From positions 1-64,000 of the forward strand of contig JAKQIY010000034.1 of the NCBI GenBank assembly GCA_029561455.1: a stretch of 64,000 bases of DNA, written 5' to 3'. This document shows, piece after piece, positions 25,895 through 35,434 of this stretch. This DNA is from a bacterium (GTDB taxonomy: Bacteria > Zhuqueibacterota > Zhuqueibacteria > Residuimicrobiales > Krinioviventaceae). The notes under the pieces were generated by a model that saw nothing but the letters and a program-made list of their open reading frames with translations, searched no databases and was not told the origin of the DNA. A program made the position numbers and the translations under genes. Every line of letters starts with the position of its first letter. Positions within the stretch are counted from its first letter, which is position 1.

Positions 25895-26553
25895 TGACCA
25901 AACCAAGATATATAACCATTGAAGGCGTGATTGGCGCCGGAAAAACCAGTCTGGCGAAAAAACTGGGCGAATACCTGGATGCCCTGATCATTTATGAACA
26001 GCCGGAAGAAAATCCTTTTTTAAAGGATTTTTACCAGGATCCGCAGCGCTATGCTTTCCAGGCACAGATCTTTTTCCTGCTCAGCCGATACCGGCAGCAA
26101 CAGGAAAATGTGCAGCCGGATCTGTTCCACGAAGTGATGATCGCCGACTATTTATTCGCCAAAGACCGTATCTTTGCCCACTTGAACCTGGATGACCGTG
26201 AGTTGTTCCTGTATGATAAAGTAGCCAGCATGCTGGAACAGACCGTACAAAAACCGGACCTGGTAGTTTACCTGCAATCTTCACCCGAACGCCTGATGTA
26301 CAATATCCGCCAGCGCGGACGCTCTTATGAAAGAAATATATCCCTTGAATATATTACATCACTTAATGAGGCATACAACAAGTTCTTTTTCCATTATACC
26401 GATACGCCCTTGCTGGTCATTAACAGCACCCAGATCGATTTTGTAAACAATGCTGAAGAATTCAAAGATTTAGCTGAACAAATAATGCGCCCGCACTATG
26501 GCCTTGAATACTATTCCCCGGCGCATCAGGATAGTAAATTAAAAAAGAAATAA
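25894..26553 (+). CDS. Deoxynucleoside kinase
   Basis: GTG 25894 shares a base with the folK stop and has GAGG upstream. The 219-residue cytoplasmic protein has a P-loop E-G-V-I-G-A-G-K-T-S, the Y-E-Q-P-E-E-N-P-F segment for base binding, D-Y-L-F-A-K-D-R (DRS-like) and a lid R-Q-R-G-R-S-Y-E-R. This is the dCK/dGK family that salvages deoxyadenosine, deoxyguanosine or deoxycytidine; exact substrate is not readable. Linkage to folB-folK as here is common in FCB-type genomes (recollection). Confidence 0.87.
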   Translation: MTKPRYITIEGVIGAGKTSLAKKLGEYLDALIIYEQPEENPFLKDFYQDPQRYAFQAQIFFLLSRYRQQQENVQPDLFHEVMIADYLFAKDRIFAHLNLDDRELFLYDKVASMLEQTVQKPDLVVYLQSSPERLMYNIRQRGRSYERNISLEYITSLNEAYNKFFFHYTDTPLLVINSTQIDFVNNAEEFKDLAEQIMRPHYGLEYYSPAHQDSKLKKK

Positions 26554-26584
26554 CTATAACCAGCCTATTTTGCTGTTTTAAAAT

Positions 26585-26610
26585 GGGGACTGATCCCCGG
26601 CTGTTTTTTT
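26585..26610 (+). terminator. Terminator after the folB-folK-kinase operon
   Basis: Stem GGGGA-CTGA-TCCCC (26585-26598) followed within 5 bases by seven T residues. The short stem makes it moderate. Confidence 0.55.
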
Positions 26611-26628
26611 AGAAAAGGTTTTTCCTCC

Positions 26629-26805
26629 ATGTTGTTATTTTATATCATAATGGGGATCCTGATCTACTGGATATTAAAAATTATCATCAGATCTTTATTT
26701 GGCATTAAACCCAAGGTAGAAGTTAAAGGATCATCACAAAAAAAACCGCTCGATTTAACCAATCAGGAAGTGGAAGACATCGATTTTAAAGAAATTAAAG
26801 AATAA
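26629..26805 (+). CDS. 58-aa single-pass membrane protein upstream of msbA
   Basis: ATG 26629 is preceded by AAAAGG. The product has one N-terminal transmembrane helix (about residues 2-25), a basic stretch, and an acidic tail L-T-N-Q-E-V-E-D-I-D-F-K-E-I-K-E. It ends 9 bases before the msbA-like gene, so the two are probably co-transcribed. The size and acidic end recall short conserved membrane proteins of Bacteroidetes and relatives; no function is known to me. Confidence 0.65.
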   Translation: MLLFYIIMGILIYWILKIIIRSLFGIKPKVEVKGSSQKKPLDLTNQEVEDIDFKEIKE

Positions 26806-26814
26806 TCTGAATAT

Positions 26815-28674
26815 ATGAAAATCTTTTTCCGTATTATAAAATATCTGAAACCGTATTGGTTTCGGCTGTCATGTTCTATACTTTGTATCATTTTCTTTAC
26901 CATAACCAGCAGCGCTTCCCTGATGTCGATCATTCCGTTTTTGAATACCATCTTTAAAGCGCCCGTTGAAACGCAAACGATCAGCAACCCGGTTACAGAT
27001 TCTGCAAATGGACTGTTAGAGTCGGCGGTTCCCAAATCGATGAACAGTTTGTGGAAATCGCTCAAGTCCAGGCTTTACGGCTATTTTGCCACCGAAAACC
27101 GCCATCTTGCCCTGCAGCGGGTATGCGTGGTTATTATTATCCTGATTCTTTTCAAAAACCTGTTTTCTTATTTACAGGCTTATTTCATGGCTTTTGTGGA
27201 ACAGGGGGTGATCAAGGATATTCGCGACGACTTGTACCGGCATATAAACAAGCTGTCCCTTAGTTATTATCATAAAACCCGCACCGGGCACATCATTTCC
27301 CGGATCACCAACGACGTTACGCTCATCAACAATGGTATATCCGCCAGTTTTGTAACCCTGGTTAAAAATCCTTTGTTGATCTTTGTTTCTTTGGGGCTTG
27401 CTTTTATTGTCAGTTGGCAGTTATCGTTGATCGCTTTGATTGTAGCGCCGTTCAGTCTGGGTATTATCGGCTGGATCAGCTTGAAACTACGCAAGCAGAC
27501 CATTGATTCCCAGGAAAAACTGGCCAATGTGACCAATGTATTGCAGGAGACCATTACCGGGGTGCGCATCGTCAAAGCTTTTGCTATGGAAGATTTTGAG
27601 ATCAAAAAGTTCATGAATGAAACCCGGCAATATTTTAATACCCTCATAAAAATTAATATTACCCGCAATCTTGCTTCACCGCTCACCGAATTCCTGGGCA
27701 TCTGTGTAGGTGTAGGCATTCTATGGTTCGGCGGCGATATGGTTTTAAGAGGAAAGCTGATCACACCCGATGAATTTATCTTTTTTTTGCTGCTGATCTT
27801 TTCGATCATGCAGCCGGTAAAAGAACTGACCAGTGTGAATAACCGCATTCAGGAAGCTCTGGCTGCCGGTTCACGGGTTTTCAGTGTCCTCGACCTGGAA
27901 CCGACCGTTAAAAACGCGGATAATCCGATAAGTAAAGATCAATTTAATGATGCCATTCGCTTTGATAATGTCAGTTTCTATTATAATAAAGGCGCACTAG
28001 TTCTGCAAAACCTCAATGTTAATGTTAATAAAGGTGAAATTTTGGCCATCGTCGGCCCCAGCGGCTCGGGAAAATCTACAATGGTTGACTTGTTACCCCG
28101 TTTTTATGATCCTGTGCAGGGCGCAATTTATATGGATGATATCAATATCCGGGACATCGAAATTGCCGGGCTGCGCCGCCTGATGGGGTTTGTAACCCAG
28201 GAGACCATTCTGTTTAACGACTCGGTGCGCAATAATATTGCCTACGGTCTGGAGGAAAAATCTCTGGATGATGTGATCGGTGCGGCGAAAATTGCCAATG
28301 CCCACGAATTTATTGAAAAACTGCCCCAGGCATACGATACCAATATTGGTGAAAGGGGAGTTACCCTTTCGGGCGGCCAGCGGCAGCGGTTAGCAATTGC
28401 CAGGGCAATATTAAAGAATCCACCGGTATTGATCCTCGATGAGGCAACTTCAGCGCTGGATACCGAATCCGAAGTACTAGTGCAGCAAGCCATTGAAAGA
28501 CTCATGAAAAACCGCACTACTTTTGTTATTGCCCATCGTTTATCGACAATTTTAAATGCCGACCGTATTATTGTGCTGGAGCAGGGAAAAATTGTGGAGC
28601 TTGGCACACATTCGGAACTGGTTAATCAACCGGGATTATATCAAAAACTGTATAATATGCAGTTCAGGTTATAA
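26815..28674 (+). CDS. msbA: MsbA-like ABC exporter (fused permease and ATPase)
   Basis: The 619-residue half-transporter has a six-helix type I exporter domain (about 15-350) and a nucleotide-binding domain with Walker A G-P-S-G-S-G-K-S-T (414-422), Q-loop V-T-Q-E-T, signature L-S-G-G-Q-R-Q-R, Walker B V-L-I-L-D-E-A-T-S-A-L-D and H-loop A-H-R-L. It resembles MsbA lipid A-core flippases, acting as an inner-membrane homodimer; a drug or peptide exporter remains possible. A periplasmic insert of about 70 residues sits between helices 1 and 2 (about residues 42-105), longer than in E. coli MsbA. Confidence 0.85.
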   Translation: MKIFFRIIKYLKPYWFRLSCSILCIIFFTITSSASLMSIIPFLNTIFKAPVETQTISNPVTDSANGLLESAVPKSMNSLWKSLKSRLYGYFATENRHLALQRVCVVIIILILFKNLFSYLQAYFMAFVEQGVIKDIRDDLYRHINKLSLSYYHKTRTGHIISRITNDVTLINNGISASFVTLVKNPLLIFVSLGLAFIVSWQLSLIALIVAPFSLGIIGWISLKLRKQTIDSQEKLANVTNVLQETITGVRIVKAFAMEDFEIKKFMNETRQYFNTLIKINITRNLASPLTEFLGICVGVGILWFGGDMVLRGKLITPDEFIFFLLLIFSIMQPVKELTSVNNRIQEALAAGSRVFSVLDLEPTVKNADNPISKDQFNDAIRFDNVSFYYNKGALVLQNLNVNVNKGEILAIVGPSGSGKSTMVDLLPRFYDPVQGAIYMDDINIRDIEIAGLRRLMGFVTQETILFNDSVRNNIAYGLEEKSLDDVIGAAKIANAHEFIEKLPQAYDTNIGERGVTLSGGQRQRLAIARAILKNPPVLILDEATSALDTESEVLVQQAIERLMKNRTTFVIAHRLSTILNADRIIVLEQGKIVELGTHSELVNQPGLYQKLYNMQFRL

Positions 28675-28827
28675 TTTAGCTGGCAGCATCAGGTATTGGT
28701 TTTTTCAGGATGATTATCCCGGCTAAAACTGTTTTAATTTACTACCTGTATGAATAAGAAAGTGTTTTAAATTTGCCGGAACCGGTGTCCCGGGAATTTT
28801 TTACATTCAAATTATTAATAACTGGCT

Positions 28828-30120
28828 ATGGAAAAAAATCCTAAAATCACTGCAAACGACCTGGAAGAACATATCAGGGAGCATGATAAACTTAGACTGC
28901 TGCTGAGTGTTACCAGGAATATTTCCCGCGAACTGGAGATCGATCGTTTGTTAATGCTGATTATGGATGAAGTAAAAAATGCGCTGAATTGCGACCGCTG
29001 TTCCGTTTTTCTGGTGGACCGTGAAAAAGGTGAGTTGTGGTCCAAAGTCGCGCATGGCGAAAAGGAGATCCGCTTTCCCAGTCATCTCGGCATTGCCGGT
29101 TATGTGGCATCCTCAGGTGAGATTCTCAATATCAAAGACGCGTATGCTGATTACCGTTTTAATCCCGATATCGACCGGAAAACCGGTTATAAAACTTTTA
29201 ATATGCTCAATGCGCCGCTGCGCAACCAAAAAGGGGAGATCATCGGCGTTTTTCAAACTCTTAATAAAAAAGGCGGGGCGTTCACCGTTGATGATGAAGA
29301 ATTATTGTCCGCTATTGCCGTTCTCTCCGCCAGCCAGATTGAAAACGCCCAACTCTATGAAGAGCAACGTAAGACCTTTGACAGCTTTGTCGAAACCCTG
29401 GCCAGCACCATCGACGCCCGCGACCCGTTAACCTCCGGGCATTCGCAGCGCATAACCATGTATGCCGAAGAAATTGGCAAGCTGGTGGACCTCGATGATC
29501 AGGAACAACGGGTGTTACGTATTTCCTCATTATTACACGACTATGGTAAAATTGCCATCCGGGAATCTATTTTGACTAAAGCAAGTGAACTGACCCAACA
29601 GGAATATGAACACATCAAGGAACACCCCAATTTTACCAAAAGTATCCTCGAACGCATCAATTTTTCCCGCGATCTGGCGGATGTGCCGTTGATCGCTTCA
29701 TCGCATCACGAAAAACTGGACGGCAGCGGCTATCCAAAAGGATTAAAAGGCGACGACATCCCCAAATTAAGCAGGATCATTGCGGTAGCCGATATTTTTG
29801 ATGCGCTCTCTTCCCGCCGCCATTACCGTGATCGTATGCCGCTTGCGGATATTTTTGCTTTGTTACATAAAGAGGCCGGTTCCAAGTATGACGCCGTCTT
29901 CATCGAGGCGTTGCAACGTATGCGACTCGATAAACTGGTGTTGATCCTTGAACAGGACGATATTGGTCAGCCTGATCAACAAAACTTGCAATATCTGGAA
30001 AAGTTTACCATTAATGATTTGCTCGATGCTATTAAAACCCATGTCGATTCTGAACTTGTAACCGGTTTTGAAAAGTACTATCTGCGTAATTATCTGGAGC
30101 GCCCTGGCTCTAAACTATAA
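28828..30120 (+). CDS. GAF domain plus HD-GYP phosphodiesterase
   Basis: A 430-residue cytoplasmic protein. Residues about 12-175 contain a GAF sensor domain (E-I-D-R-L-L-M-L-I-M-D-E, C-D-R-C-S-V-F-L, G-I-A-G-Y-V). Residues about 190-385 form an HD-GYP domain with H237-D238, H-H-E-K-x-D-G-S at 293-300 and the diagnostic G301-Y302-P303. HD-GYP enzymes hydrolyse cyclic di-GMP (some cGAMP). The GAF ligand is unknown. A C-terminal helical extension of about 50 residues follows. It stands alone, with about 150 noncoding bases upstream. Confidence 0.9.
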   Translation: MEKNPKITANDLEEHIREHDKLRLLLSVTRNISRELEIDRLLMLIMDEVKNALNCDRCSVFLVDREKGELWSKVAHGEKEIRFPSHLGIAGYVASSGEILNIKDAYADYRFNPDIDRKTGYKTFNMLNAPLRNQKGEIIGVFQTLNKKGGAFTVDDEELLSAIAVLSASQIENAQLYEEQRKTFDSFVETLASTIDARDPLTSGHSQRITMYAEEIGKLVDLDDQEQRVLRISSLLHDYGKIAIRESILTKASELTQQEYEHIKEHPNFTKSILERINFSRDLADVPLIASSHHEKLDGSGYPKGLKGDDIPKLSRIIAVADIFDALSSRRHYRDRMPLADIFALLHKEAGSKYDAVFIEALQRMRLDKLVLILEQDDIGQPDQQNLQYLEKFTINDLLDAIKTHVDSELVTGFEKYYLRNYLERPGSKL

Positions 30121-30154
30121 TAACTTGAATATTAAAAATATAAAGGGATATGCT

Positions 30155-30547
30155 ATGAGCAGAAAAACAGTAAAAACCACCAAAGCGCCGGGCGCTATTG
30201 GCCCTTACAATCAGGCAGTGATCTGGCAGGGTAATGCTGTGGTATTTACAGCGGGACAATTAGGCATTAATCCCGGCAGCGGCGATCTGGTTACCGGAGG
30301 TATTGAAGAACAAACCCGCCAGGCGTTGGTTAATGTTCAGGCTGTGCTCGAGGCTGCCGGGTCTTCACTTTCACGGGTATTAAAAACTACAGTGTTTTTG
30401 CAAAACATGCAGGATTTTACTGCCATGAATCGGGTATATGAGGCATTTTTCCCCTCCGATCCTCCGGCCCGTTCCGCGGTGCAGGTTGCCCGGCTGCCCA
30501 AAGACGCGCTGATTGAAATTGAAGCCATAGCCGGATTGGATCAATAA
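30155..30547 (+). CDS. ridA: RidA family enamine/imine deaminase
   Basis: ATG 30155 has AAAGGGA upstream; the frame is open to 30068 but that part overlaps the previous gene. The 130-residue protein shows K-A-P-x-A-I-G-P-Y-N-Q-A, V-F-T-A-G-Q-L-G, the E-E-Q-T-R-Q-A-L-x-N-V block, and P-P-A-R-S-A-V-Q-V-A-R-L-P with the substrate-binding Arg and I-E-I-E-A-I-A. RidA hydrolyses reactive enamines and imines released by PLP enzymes such as threonine dehydratase. It ends three bases before the next gene. Confidence 0.93.
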   Translation: MSRKTVKTTKAPGAIGPYNQAVIWQGNAVVFTAGQLGINPGSGDLVTGGIEEQTRQALVNVQAVLEAAGSSLSRVLKTTVFLQNMQDFTAMNRVYEAFFPSDPPARSAVQVARLPKDALIEIEAIAGLDQ

Positions 30548-30550
30548 GGA

Positions 30551-31180
30551 ATGGGATATAAAAGATATTTATACCCGGTGATCTTGATTATATTGCTGAC
30601 AACTATATGCCGGGCGCAAACCGCAGTTCAGGACAGTACGCTTGCAGTTATCCCGGTTGATTCGGTAAACGCCGATACTGCACTACTCGCGTTGCCGTCG
30701 GCGACCGATACCACAGCAACTGCAACAATTGCCGATACCACTGCCGCCGGCTTGCAAGTTAACGGCGAACCGGTTGCTGTTACACCGGTAAAAAAATCAC
30801 CCAAAGGGGCAATGATCCGTTCACTGATCCTGCCCGGCTGGGGGCAGTTTTATAACGGTAAATGGTTCAAGGGCATTGTCATCGGCGGTACGGAAATCGG
30901 CCTGGTGATCGATGCGGTTATCCAAAACCAGATGGCGGTAAGGGCCACCGAGCAACTGGAAAGAGAGTTCTACCAGGAAAACCGCAGCCTTGCTATCTGG
31001 TGGCTGGGCGCCGCCATTCTTTATAGTATAACCGATGCATTCGTCGATGCGCATCTCTATGATTTTGACGCCAGCCCGGAATTAAGTATGACCATTAAAA
31101 AAGCCAATGAATCCTTTGAACATACAGGTTATTCAGTTTTTGCAATGAATCTGGCAATACCGTTAAGTAAAAAGAAATAA
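30551..31180 (+). CDS. DUF5683 membrane protein
   Basis: Residues 1-22 are a signal peptide or anchor. A Ala/Thr-rich periplasmic-type linker follows (to about residue 80), then the DUF5683 core: P-K-G-A-M-I-R-S-L-I-L-P-G-W-G-Q-F-Y-N-G-K-W-x-K-G, a hydrophobic segment, and Y-S-I-T-D-A-F-V-D-A-H-L. The domain is widespread in Bacteroidetes and allied phyla; function unknown. The ATG lies only 3 bases after the ridA stop, with AAGGA directly abutting, so translation may be coupled. Confidence 0.82.
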   Translation: MGYKRYLYPVILIILLTTICRAQTAVQDSTLAVIPVDSVNADTALLALPSATDTTATATIADTTAAGLQVNGEPVAVTPVKKSPKGAMIRSLILPGWGQFYNGKWFKGIVIGGTEIGLVIDAVIQNQMAVRATEQLEREFYQENRSLAIWWLGAAILYSITDAFVDAHLYDFDASPELSMTIKKANESFEHTGYSVFAMNLAIPLSKKK

Positions 31181-31205
31181 CAGTACTAAAAGCAGGGAGG
31201 TTAGA

Positions 31206-32582
31206 GTGCAGGAAAAGACACAAGGTCGGGGAGTGTGGAGTACCAAGGCGGGGTTCATTCTGGCGGCAGCCGGCTCGGCCATTGGTTTGGGCAATATCTG
31301 GCGTTTTCCTTATGTCACTGGTCAAAACGGCGGTGCGGCTTTTGTTTTAATTTATATCCTATGTGTTATCTGTATCGGCTTGCCGGTAATGATCGCCGAA
31401 CTGAGCATTGGCAGACGCTCGCAGTTAAACCCGGTCGGCGCATTTCGCAAACTTGCTCCCGGCAGTCCCTGGGTGGCGGTGGGTATGATAGGTGTCGCTA
31501 CCGGAATTGGTATTTTATCTTATTACTCGGTAGTTGCCGGATGGACAGTTGGTTATTTTTTCAAAACCGTTGCCGGTGATTTCTCCCGGTTCATAACCAG
31601 TGATACTTCAGGACAAATTTTTAACAGTTTTGTCCGTAATCCCACTGCTGCAATCGGATTTCTGTTCCTGTTTTTAGTATTAACTGCTGCTGTTGTTATG
31701 GGGGGAGTGGCCAAAGGCATCGAACGCTGGTCGAGAATTCTGATGCCGGCATTGTTCATATTATTAATTTTGTTAACGATTCGTTCCGTAACCTTGCCAA
31801 ATGCCGGGGAAGGTTTGTCATTCTATTTAAAACCGGATTTTTCAAAAATAACCGCCGGTACTATCGGTAAAGCGCTGGGGCAAGCCTTGTTCTCGCTCAG
31901 TCTCGGCATGGGCGCCATGATCACCTATGGCAGTTATATTGCCAGAAAAGAAAATATTCCAGTTGCGGCAGGCTATGTATGCCTTTTTGATACCCTCATT
32001 GCCATCATTGCCGGGTTGATGACTTTTCCGGCGTTATTTGCCATGGGATTACGCCCTGATGCCAGCGGCCCCGGCCTGGTTTTTGTTTTATTACCGACAA
32101 TATTTGCCAAAATGCCGGGCGGATTTATTTTTGGCGCTGGTTTTTTCCTGTTATTAACCCTGGCGGCGCTTACCTCGACGATCTCTTTGCTTGAAGTTGC
32201 GGTCTCTTATATGGTGGATGAATGGAAGTGGAAGAGGTTACGTGCGGTTGTGTTGATGAGCGGACTCGCTTTTATAATCGGTATTCCTTCAGCATTATCA
32301 CAGGGCGCTTCACAGTGGCTTTCCTCCCTGCCCCTGGTACATCTCAGTTTTCTGGATTTGGCTAATGTATTACTGGGCAACTATTCGCTTACAGTCGGCG
32401 CATTTTTGATCGCTATATTTGTCGCTTACAAATGGGGTATCAAATCGACGCGGCAAGAGATAGAAGCGGAAGGCAACGTTTTTCACTTTGGCCGGATATG
32501 GTCTTTTTTAATTCGCTTTATATGTCCCGTTGCAATTCTGATTATTTTTATTTATATTATTATAACAGGAGATTTCTTTTAA
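31206..32582 (+). CDS. Sodium-dependent transporter, NSS/SNF family
   Basis: GTG 31206 is preceded by GGGAGG five bases away. The 458-residue protein has about 11-12 hydrophobic helices and the family signature at the N-terminus: A-G-F-I-L-A-A-A-G-S-A-I-G-L-G-N-I-W-R-F-P-Y, with the unwound helix 1 (G-L-G-N) that binds sodium and substrate. Bacterial members such as LeuT and TnaT carry amino acids. It sits between a DUF5683 gene and a YfiM-like gene, giving no hint of substrate. Confidence 0.92.
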   Translation: MQEKTQGRGVWSTKAGFILAAAGSAIGLGNIWRFPYVTGQNGGAAFVLIYILCVICIGLPVMIAELSIGRRSQLNPVGAFRKLAPGSPWVAVGMIGVATGIGILSYYSVVAGWTVGYFFKTVAGDFSRFITSDTSGQIFNSFVRNPTAAIGFLFLFLVLTAAVVMGGVAKGIERWSRILMPALFILLILLTIRSVTLPNAGEGLSFYLKPDFSKITAGTIGKALGQALFSLSLGMGAMITYGSYIARKENIPVAAGYVCLFDTLIAIIAGLMTFPALFAMGLRPDASGPGLVFVLLPTIFAKMPGGFIFGAGFFLLLTLAALTSTISLLEVAVSYMVDEWKWKRLRAVVLMSGLAFIIGIPSALSQGASQWLSSLPLVHLSFLDLANVLLGNYSLTVGAFLIAIFVAYKWGIKSTRQEIEAEGNVFHFGRIWSFLIRFICPVAILIIFIYIIITGDFF

Positions 32583-32589
32583 TTTATTT

Positions 32590-32976
32590 ATGCGAATAAT
32601 TAGTATCTTCTTGTTTATATTGATTTTTTCTGTTTGTTTACCGGCCGCCGAAACCGGAAATATCAGCGCCGATTCCCTGGCGGAACGCCGAAACATAACG
32701 AGTCAGGATCGCTGGATCGCCAAAGATAAAGTGCATCACCTGGCTGCCAGCGCATTTTTGACGGGATTCGGTTATTATGCAGCAAATAAGGAAATGCAGT
32801 TCTCCTGTAAAGCGGCGCAAAATTTTTCCGTAACATTTTCATTCTCTTTCGGACTTTTAAAAGAATGTTACGATGGCACATACGGAAAAAGCGCTCCCAG
32901 TTATAAAGATATTGTCGCCGATCTGGCGGGTATCGGCATTGGATTAATGCTATTAAAAGTTGAGACAAATAATTGA
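32590..32976 (+). CDS. YfiM/DUF2279-like small exported protein
   Basis: A signal peptide (residues 1-20) precedes a core with K-D-K-V-H-H-L-A-A-S-A-F-L, F-S-F-G-L-L-K-E-x-Y-D-G and S-Y-K-D-I-V-A-D-L-A-G-I-G-I-G. This order of DKxxH, KExxD and DxxADxxG recalls the YfiM/DUF2279 family of small periplasmic or lipid-associated proteins. No lipobox is evident. Its stop overlaps the TTG start of purF by three bases. Function unknown. Confidence 0.65.
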   Translation: MRIISIFLFILIFSVCLPAAETGNISADSLAERRNITSQDRWIAKDKVHHLAASAFLTGFGYYAANKEMQFSCKAAQNFSVTFSFSFGLLKECYDGTYGKSAPSYKDIVADLAGIGIGLMLLKVETNN

Positions 32977-34403
32977 ACAAAAAAAATAAACGAATACTGG
33001 ATAAACCGGAATCGAATTGTGGAATTGTAGGCGTTTATGGCGACCCGGAAGCCGCCCATTCAAGTTATCTTGCATTATATGCTTTGCAGCATCGCGGCCA
33101 GGAAAGCTCCGGTATTGCTGCCAGCGACGGCAAGCAAATTCGTCGTCACACCGGGCAGGGTTTGGTTGCCGATGTTTATGCAAATCCAAATGTTCTAAGT
33201 TATTTACAAGGTCCCATCGCTATTGGTCATAACCGCTATTCTACTACCGGTTCTACACATCTCGTCAATGCCCAACCCTTGTTATTGACCGGCAAGGATG
33301 GCGTCCTGGCGATCAGTCATAATGGTAATTTCACCAATTCCGGCACATTACGCCATGAACTTGAGGACAAGGGTTCCATATTCCAAACCACTACCGATAC
33401 TGAAGTTGTTGCTCATCTTATCGCCCGGTCGAAGGAAAAAGAGTTCTCAGCCAAAATTATTGATGCCCTGCGCCAGATAACCGGCGCTTATTCATTGTTG
33501 CTCATGACCACCGACTGCATTTATGCCATACGTGATCCGCATGGCGTGCGCCCCTTGTGCCTTGGCAAAAAAGACAACGCCTGGTTTGTTGTCTCGGAAA
33601 CCTGCGCTCTCGATATTATCCATGCCGAATATGTGCGGGATATTGAACCCGGCGAATTGTTGGAAATCAGCAAGGACGGTCTGAAAAGTTATGTTATAGG
33701 AAAGCAGGATTGTCAGCATGCCTGTATTTTTGAGTATATTTATTTTGCCCGTCCGGACAGCAAGATATTTAATGAAAATGTCGACAAGGTGCGGCGCAAG
33801 CTGGGTAAAAATTTAGCTTTGGAATGTGAAACCGACGGCGATATTGTCATCTCCGTGCCCGATTCCAGCAATACCGCGGCCGTCGGGTTTTCGCGCCGCT
33901 CTAATATCAAGTTCGATCTTGGCCTGATCCGCAATCATTATATTGGCAGAACCTTTATTCATCCCCAGCAAAATATGCGCGATTTTAGCGTCCGCATCAA
34001 GTTTAATACGGTAAATGGCATACTCAATGGCCGTAAAGTGGTAGTTGTTGAAGATTCGATTGTACGCGGCACGACTCTCAAGCAACTGGTCAAACTGATC
34101 CGTCAGGCCGGGGCGGTAGAAGTCCATGTGCGCGTCAGTTCACCACCGATCATTTCGCCCTGTTATTATGGTATGGATTTCCCCAGTAAAAAGGAGTTAA
34201 TTGCCAATAACCGGTCGGTAGATGAAATTTGCAAATTTTTGGGATGCGATAGTTTGCATTATCTCTCCCTCGAAGGGTTGTTAAATTCTGTCGAACCCGG
34301 TAACGGTGGTTTTTGTACCGCCTGTTTTACCGGTGAATATCCTATTCCTGTTGAACAAAAAATCGGCAAGTTTCAACATGAAAAAGAGGATAAAAGTAGA
34401 TAA
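32973..34403 (+). CDS. purF: Amidophosphoribosyltransferase
   Basis: This enzyme makes 5-phosphoribosylamine, the first committed step of purine synthesis. The N-terminal nucleophile is Cys17 in S-N-C-G-I-V-G-V, so a 16-residue propeptide must be removed. The glutaminase half shows Q-H-R-G-Q-E-S-S-G-I; the PRTase half shows V-V-V-V-E-D-S-I-V-R-G-T-T. Four cysteines (in H-A-C-I-F-E, S-P-C-Y-Y-G and G-F-C-T-A-C-F) fit the [4Fe-4S] type as in Bacillus. The start appears to be TTG 32973, with no ATG before Cys17. Confidence 0.94.
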   Translation: MNKKNKRILDKPESNCGIVGVYGDPEAAHSSYLALYALQHRGQESSGIAASDGKQIRRHTGQGLVADVYANPNVLSYLQGPIAIGHNRYSTTGSTHLVNAQPLLLTGKDGVLAISHNGNFTNSGTLRHELEDKGSIFQTTTDTEVVAHLIARSKEKEFSAKIIDALRQITGAYSLLLMTTDCIYAIRDPHGVRPLCLGKKDNAWFVVSETCALDIIHAEYVRDIEPGELLEISKDGLKSYVIGKQDCQHACIFEYIYFARPDSKIFNENVDKVRRKLGKNLALECETDGDIVISVPDSSNTAAVGFSRRSNIKFDLGLIRNHYIGRTFIHPQQNMRDFSVRIKFNTVNGILNGRKVVVVEDSIVRGTTLKQLVKLIRQAGAVEVHVRVSSPPIISPCYYGMDFPSKKELIANNRSVDEICKFLGCDSLHYLSLEGLLNSVEPGNGGFCTACFTGEYPIPVEQKIGKFQHEKEDKSR

Positions 34404-34423
34404 ATAATAATTAATGGAGTCTG

Positions 34424-35434
34424 TTGATAAAATGGGGGAAAACTGCGCCGGCGCAAATTATGAAAAAAATGATCAAGTATCTGGACTATTTTTTTGTTCT
34501 CCGACCTACCTTGTTTTTCCCGGTATGGACCATGTCCCTGGCGGGATTATGGGCGCAGACTCGTTTTACCGCTTCTTCCCGGCAGCCTTCCTGGTTCGGT
34601 ATCGGCAGCTTTGAACTTGAAATCCTGTTTTATGAATTGTTATTAACGCTGTTGATGGGTTCGGTTTTTCTGCTCAACCAGATCGAGGATGTGGAAAGCG
34701 ACAAGCTAAATAATAAATTGTTCCTCATAGCCAATGGCGATATTTCCATTGGCAAAGCTTATCTGGAAACAATTATTCTGGCCGCAGCTCCGGTTATTTA
34801 CCTGTTGCTGACCCGTTTTGAACTGGGAATCACCCTGATCATCGCCTATTTTGTAATGGGTTGGTTATATAGCAGCCGGCCTTTTGTGCTTAAAAACAAG
34901 CCGGTAGGCGGTATAATACCCAATGTTTTCGGTTTCTATATAGTCTTTTCGTATGGCTGGATGATAAACGGGGAGCCGGGCATGGACATGTTATACCATG
35001 CAACTCCTTATGTGTTGGGCCTGCTGGGCGTTTATTTCTTTACCACCATCCCCGATATCGAAGGCGACCGCGGCGCTAATAAAATTACGGTGGCGGTGAA
35101 ATATGGCGCCAATAAAATAATCATCACCGGTTTGATTGTAATAATCCTGGCTCTTAATGCCGCCGCTATCATGCGCGACCTGGTTATTGTCATTCCCATT
35201 TTTTTAATATTTCCTTTTTTTGTAAAAACCGCCATAACCAAATCGGTCGCTGATGTTTTGCAAACCAATAAATTTGCCGCTTTATTTCTTTCTTTGGTTA
35301 TTTGTTATCGGTTTCCATATTACCTGGTTATTATGATTGTGTTGTATTTTTTCTCAAAATGGTATTATAAAGCAAGATTCAATATTAACTATCCCAGTTT
35401 ACACAAGCAGGAAACAGCGAATGAAAAAAATTAA
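34424..35434 (+). CDS. UbiA-family prenyltransferase
   Basis: A polytopic enzyme of about 9 helices that joins a polyprenyl chain to an acceptor. It carries both Mg-diphosphate motifs: N85-Q-I-E-D89-V-E-S-D93 and D211-I-E-G-D215. The TTG start has GGAG upstream, but ATG 34460 is a good alternative and puts the first helix nearer the N-terminus. Immediately downstream are a ferredoxin and a geranylgeranyl reductase, so the product is probably later saturated. The acceptor could be geranylgeranylglyceryl phosphate, a quinone ring or another head group; sequence alone does not decide. Confidence 0.88.
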   Translation: MIKWGKTAPAQIMKKMIKYLDYFFVLRPTLFFPVWTMSLAGLWAQTRFTASSRQPSWFGIGSFELEILFYELLLTLLMGSVFLLNQIEDVESDKLNNKLFLIANGDISIGKAYLETIILAAAPVIYLLLTRFELGITLIIAYFVMGWLYSSRPFVLKNKPVGGIIPNVFGFYIVFSYGWMINGEPGMDMLYHATPYVLGLLGVYFFTTIPDIEGDRGANKITVAVKYGANKIIITGLIVIILALNAAAIMRDLVIVIPIFLIFPFFVKTAITKSVADVLQTNKFAALFLSLVICYRFPYYLVIMIVLYFFSKWYYKARFNINYPSLHKQETANEKN

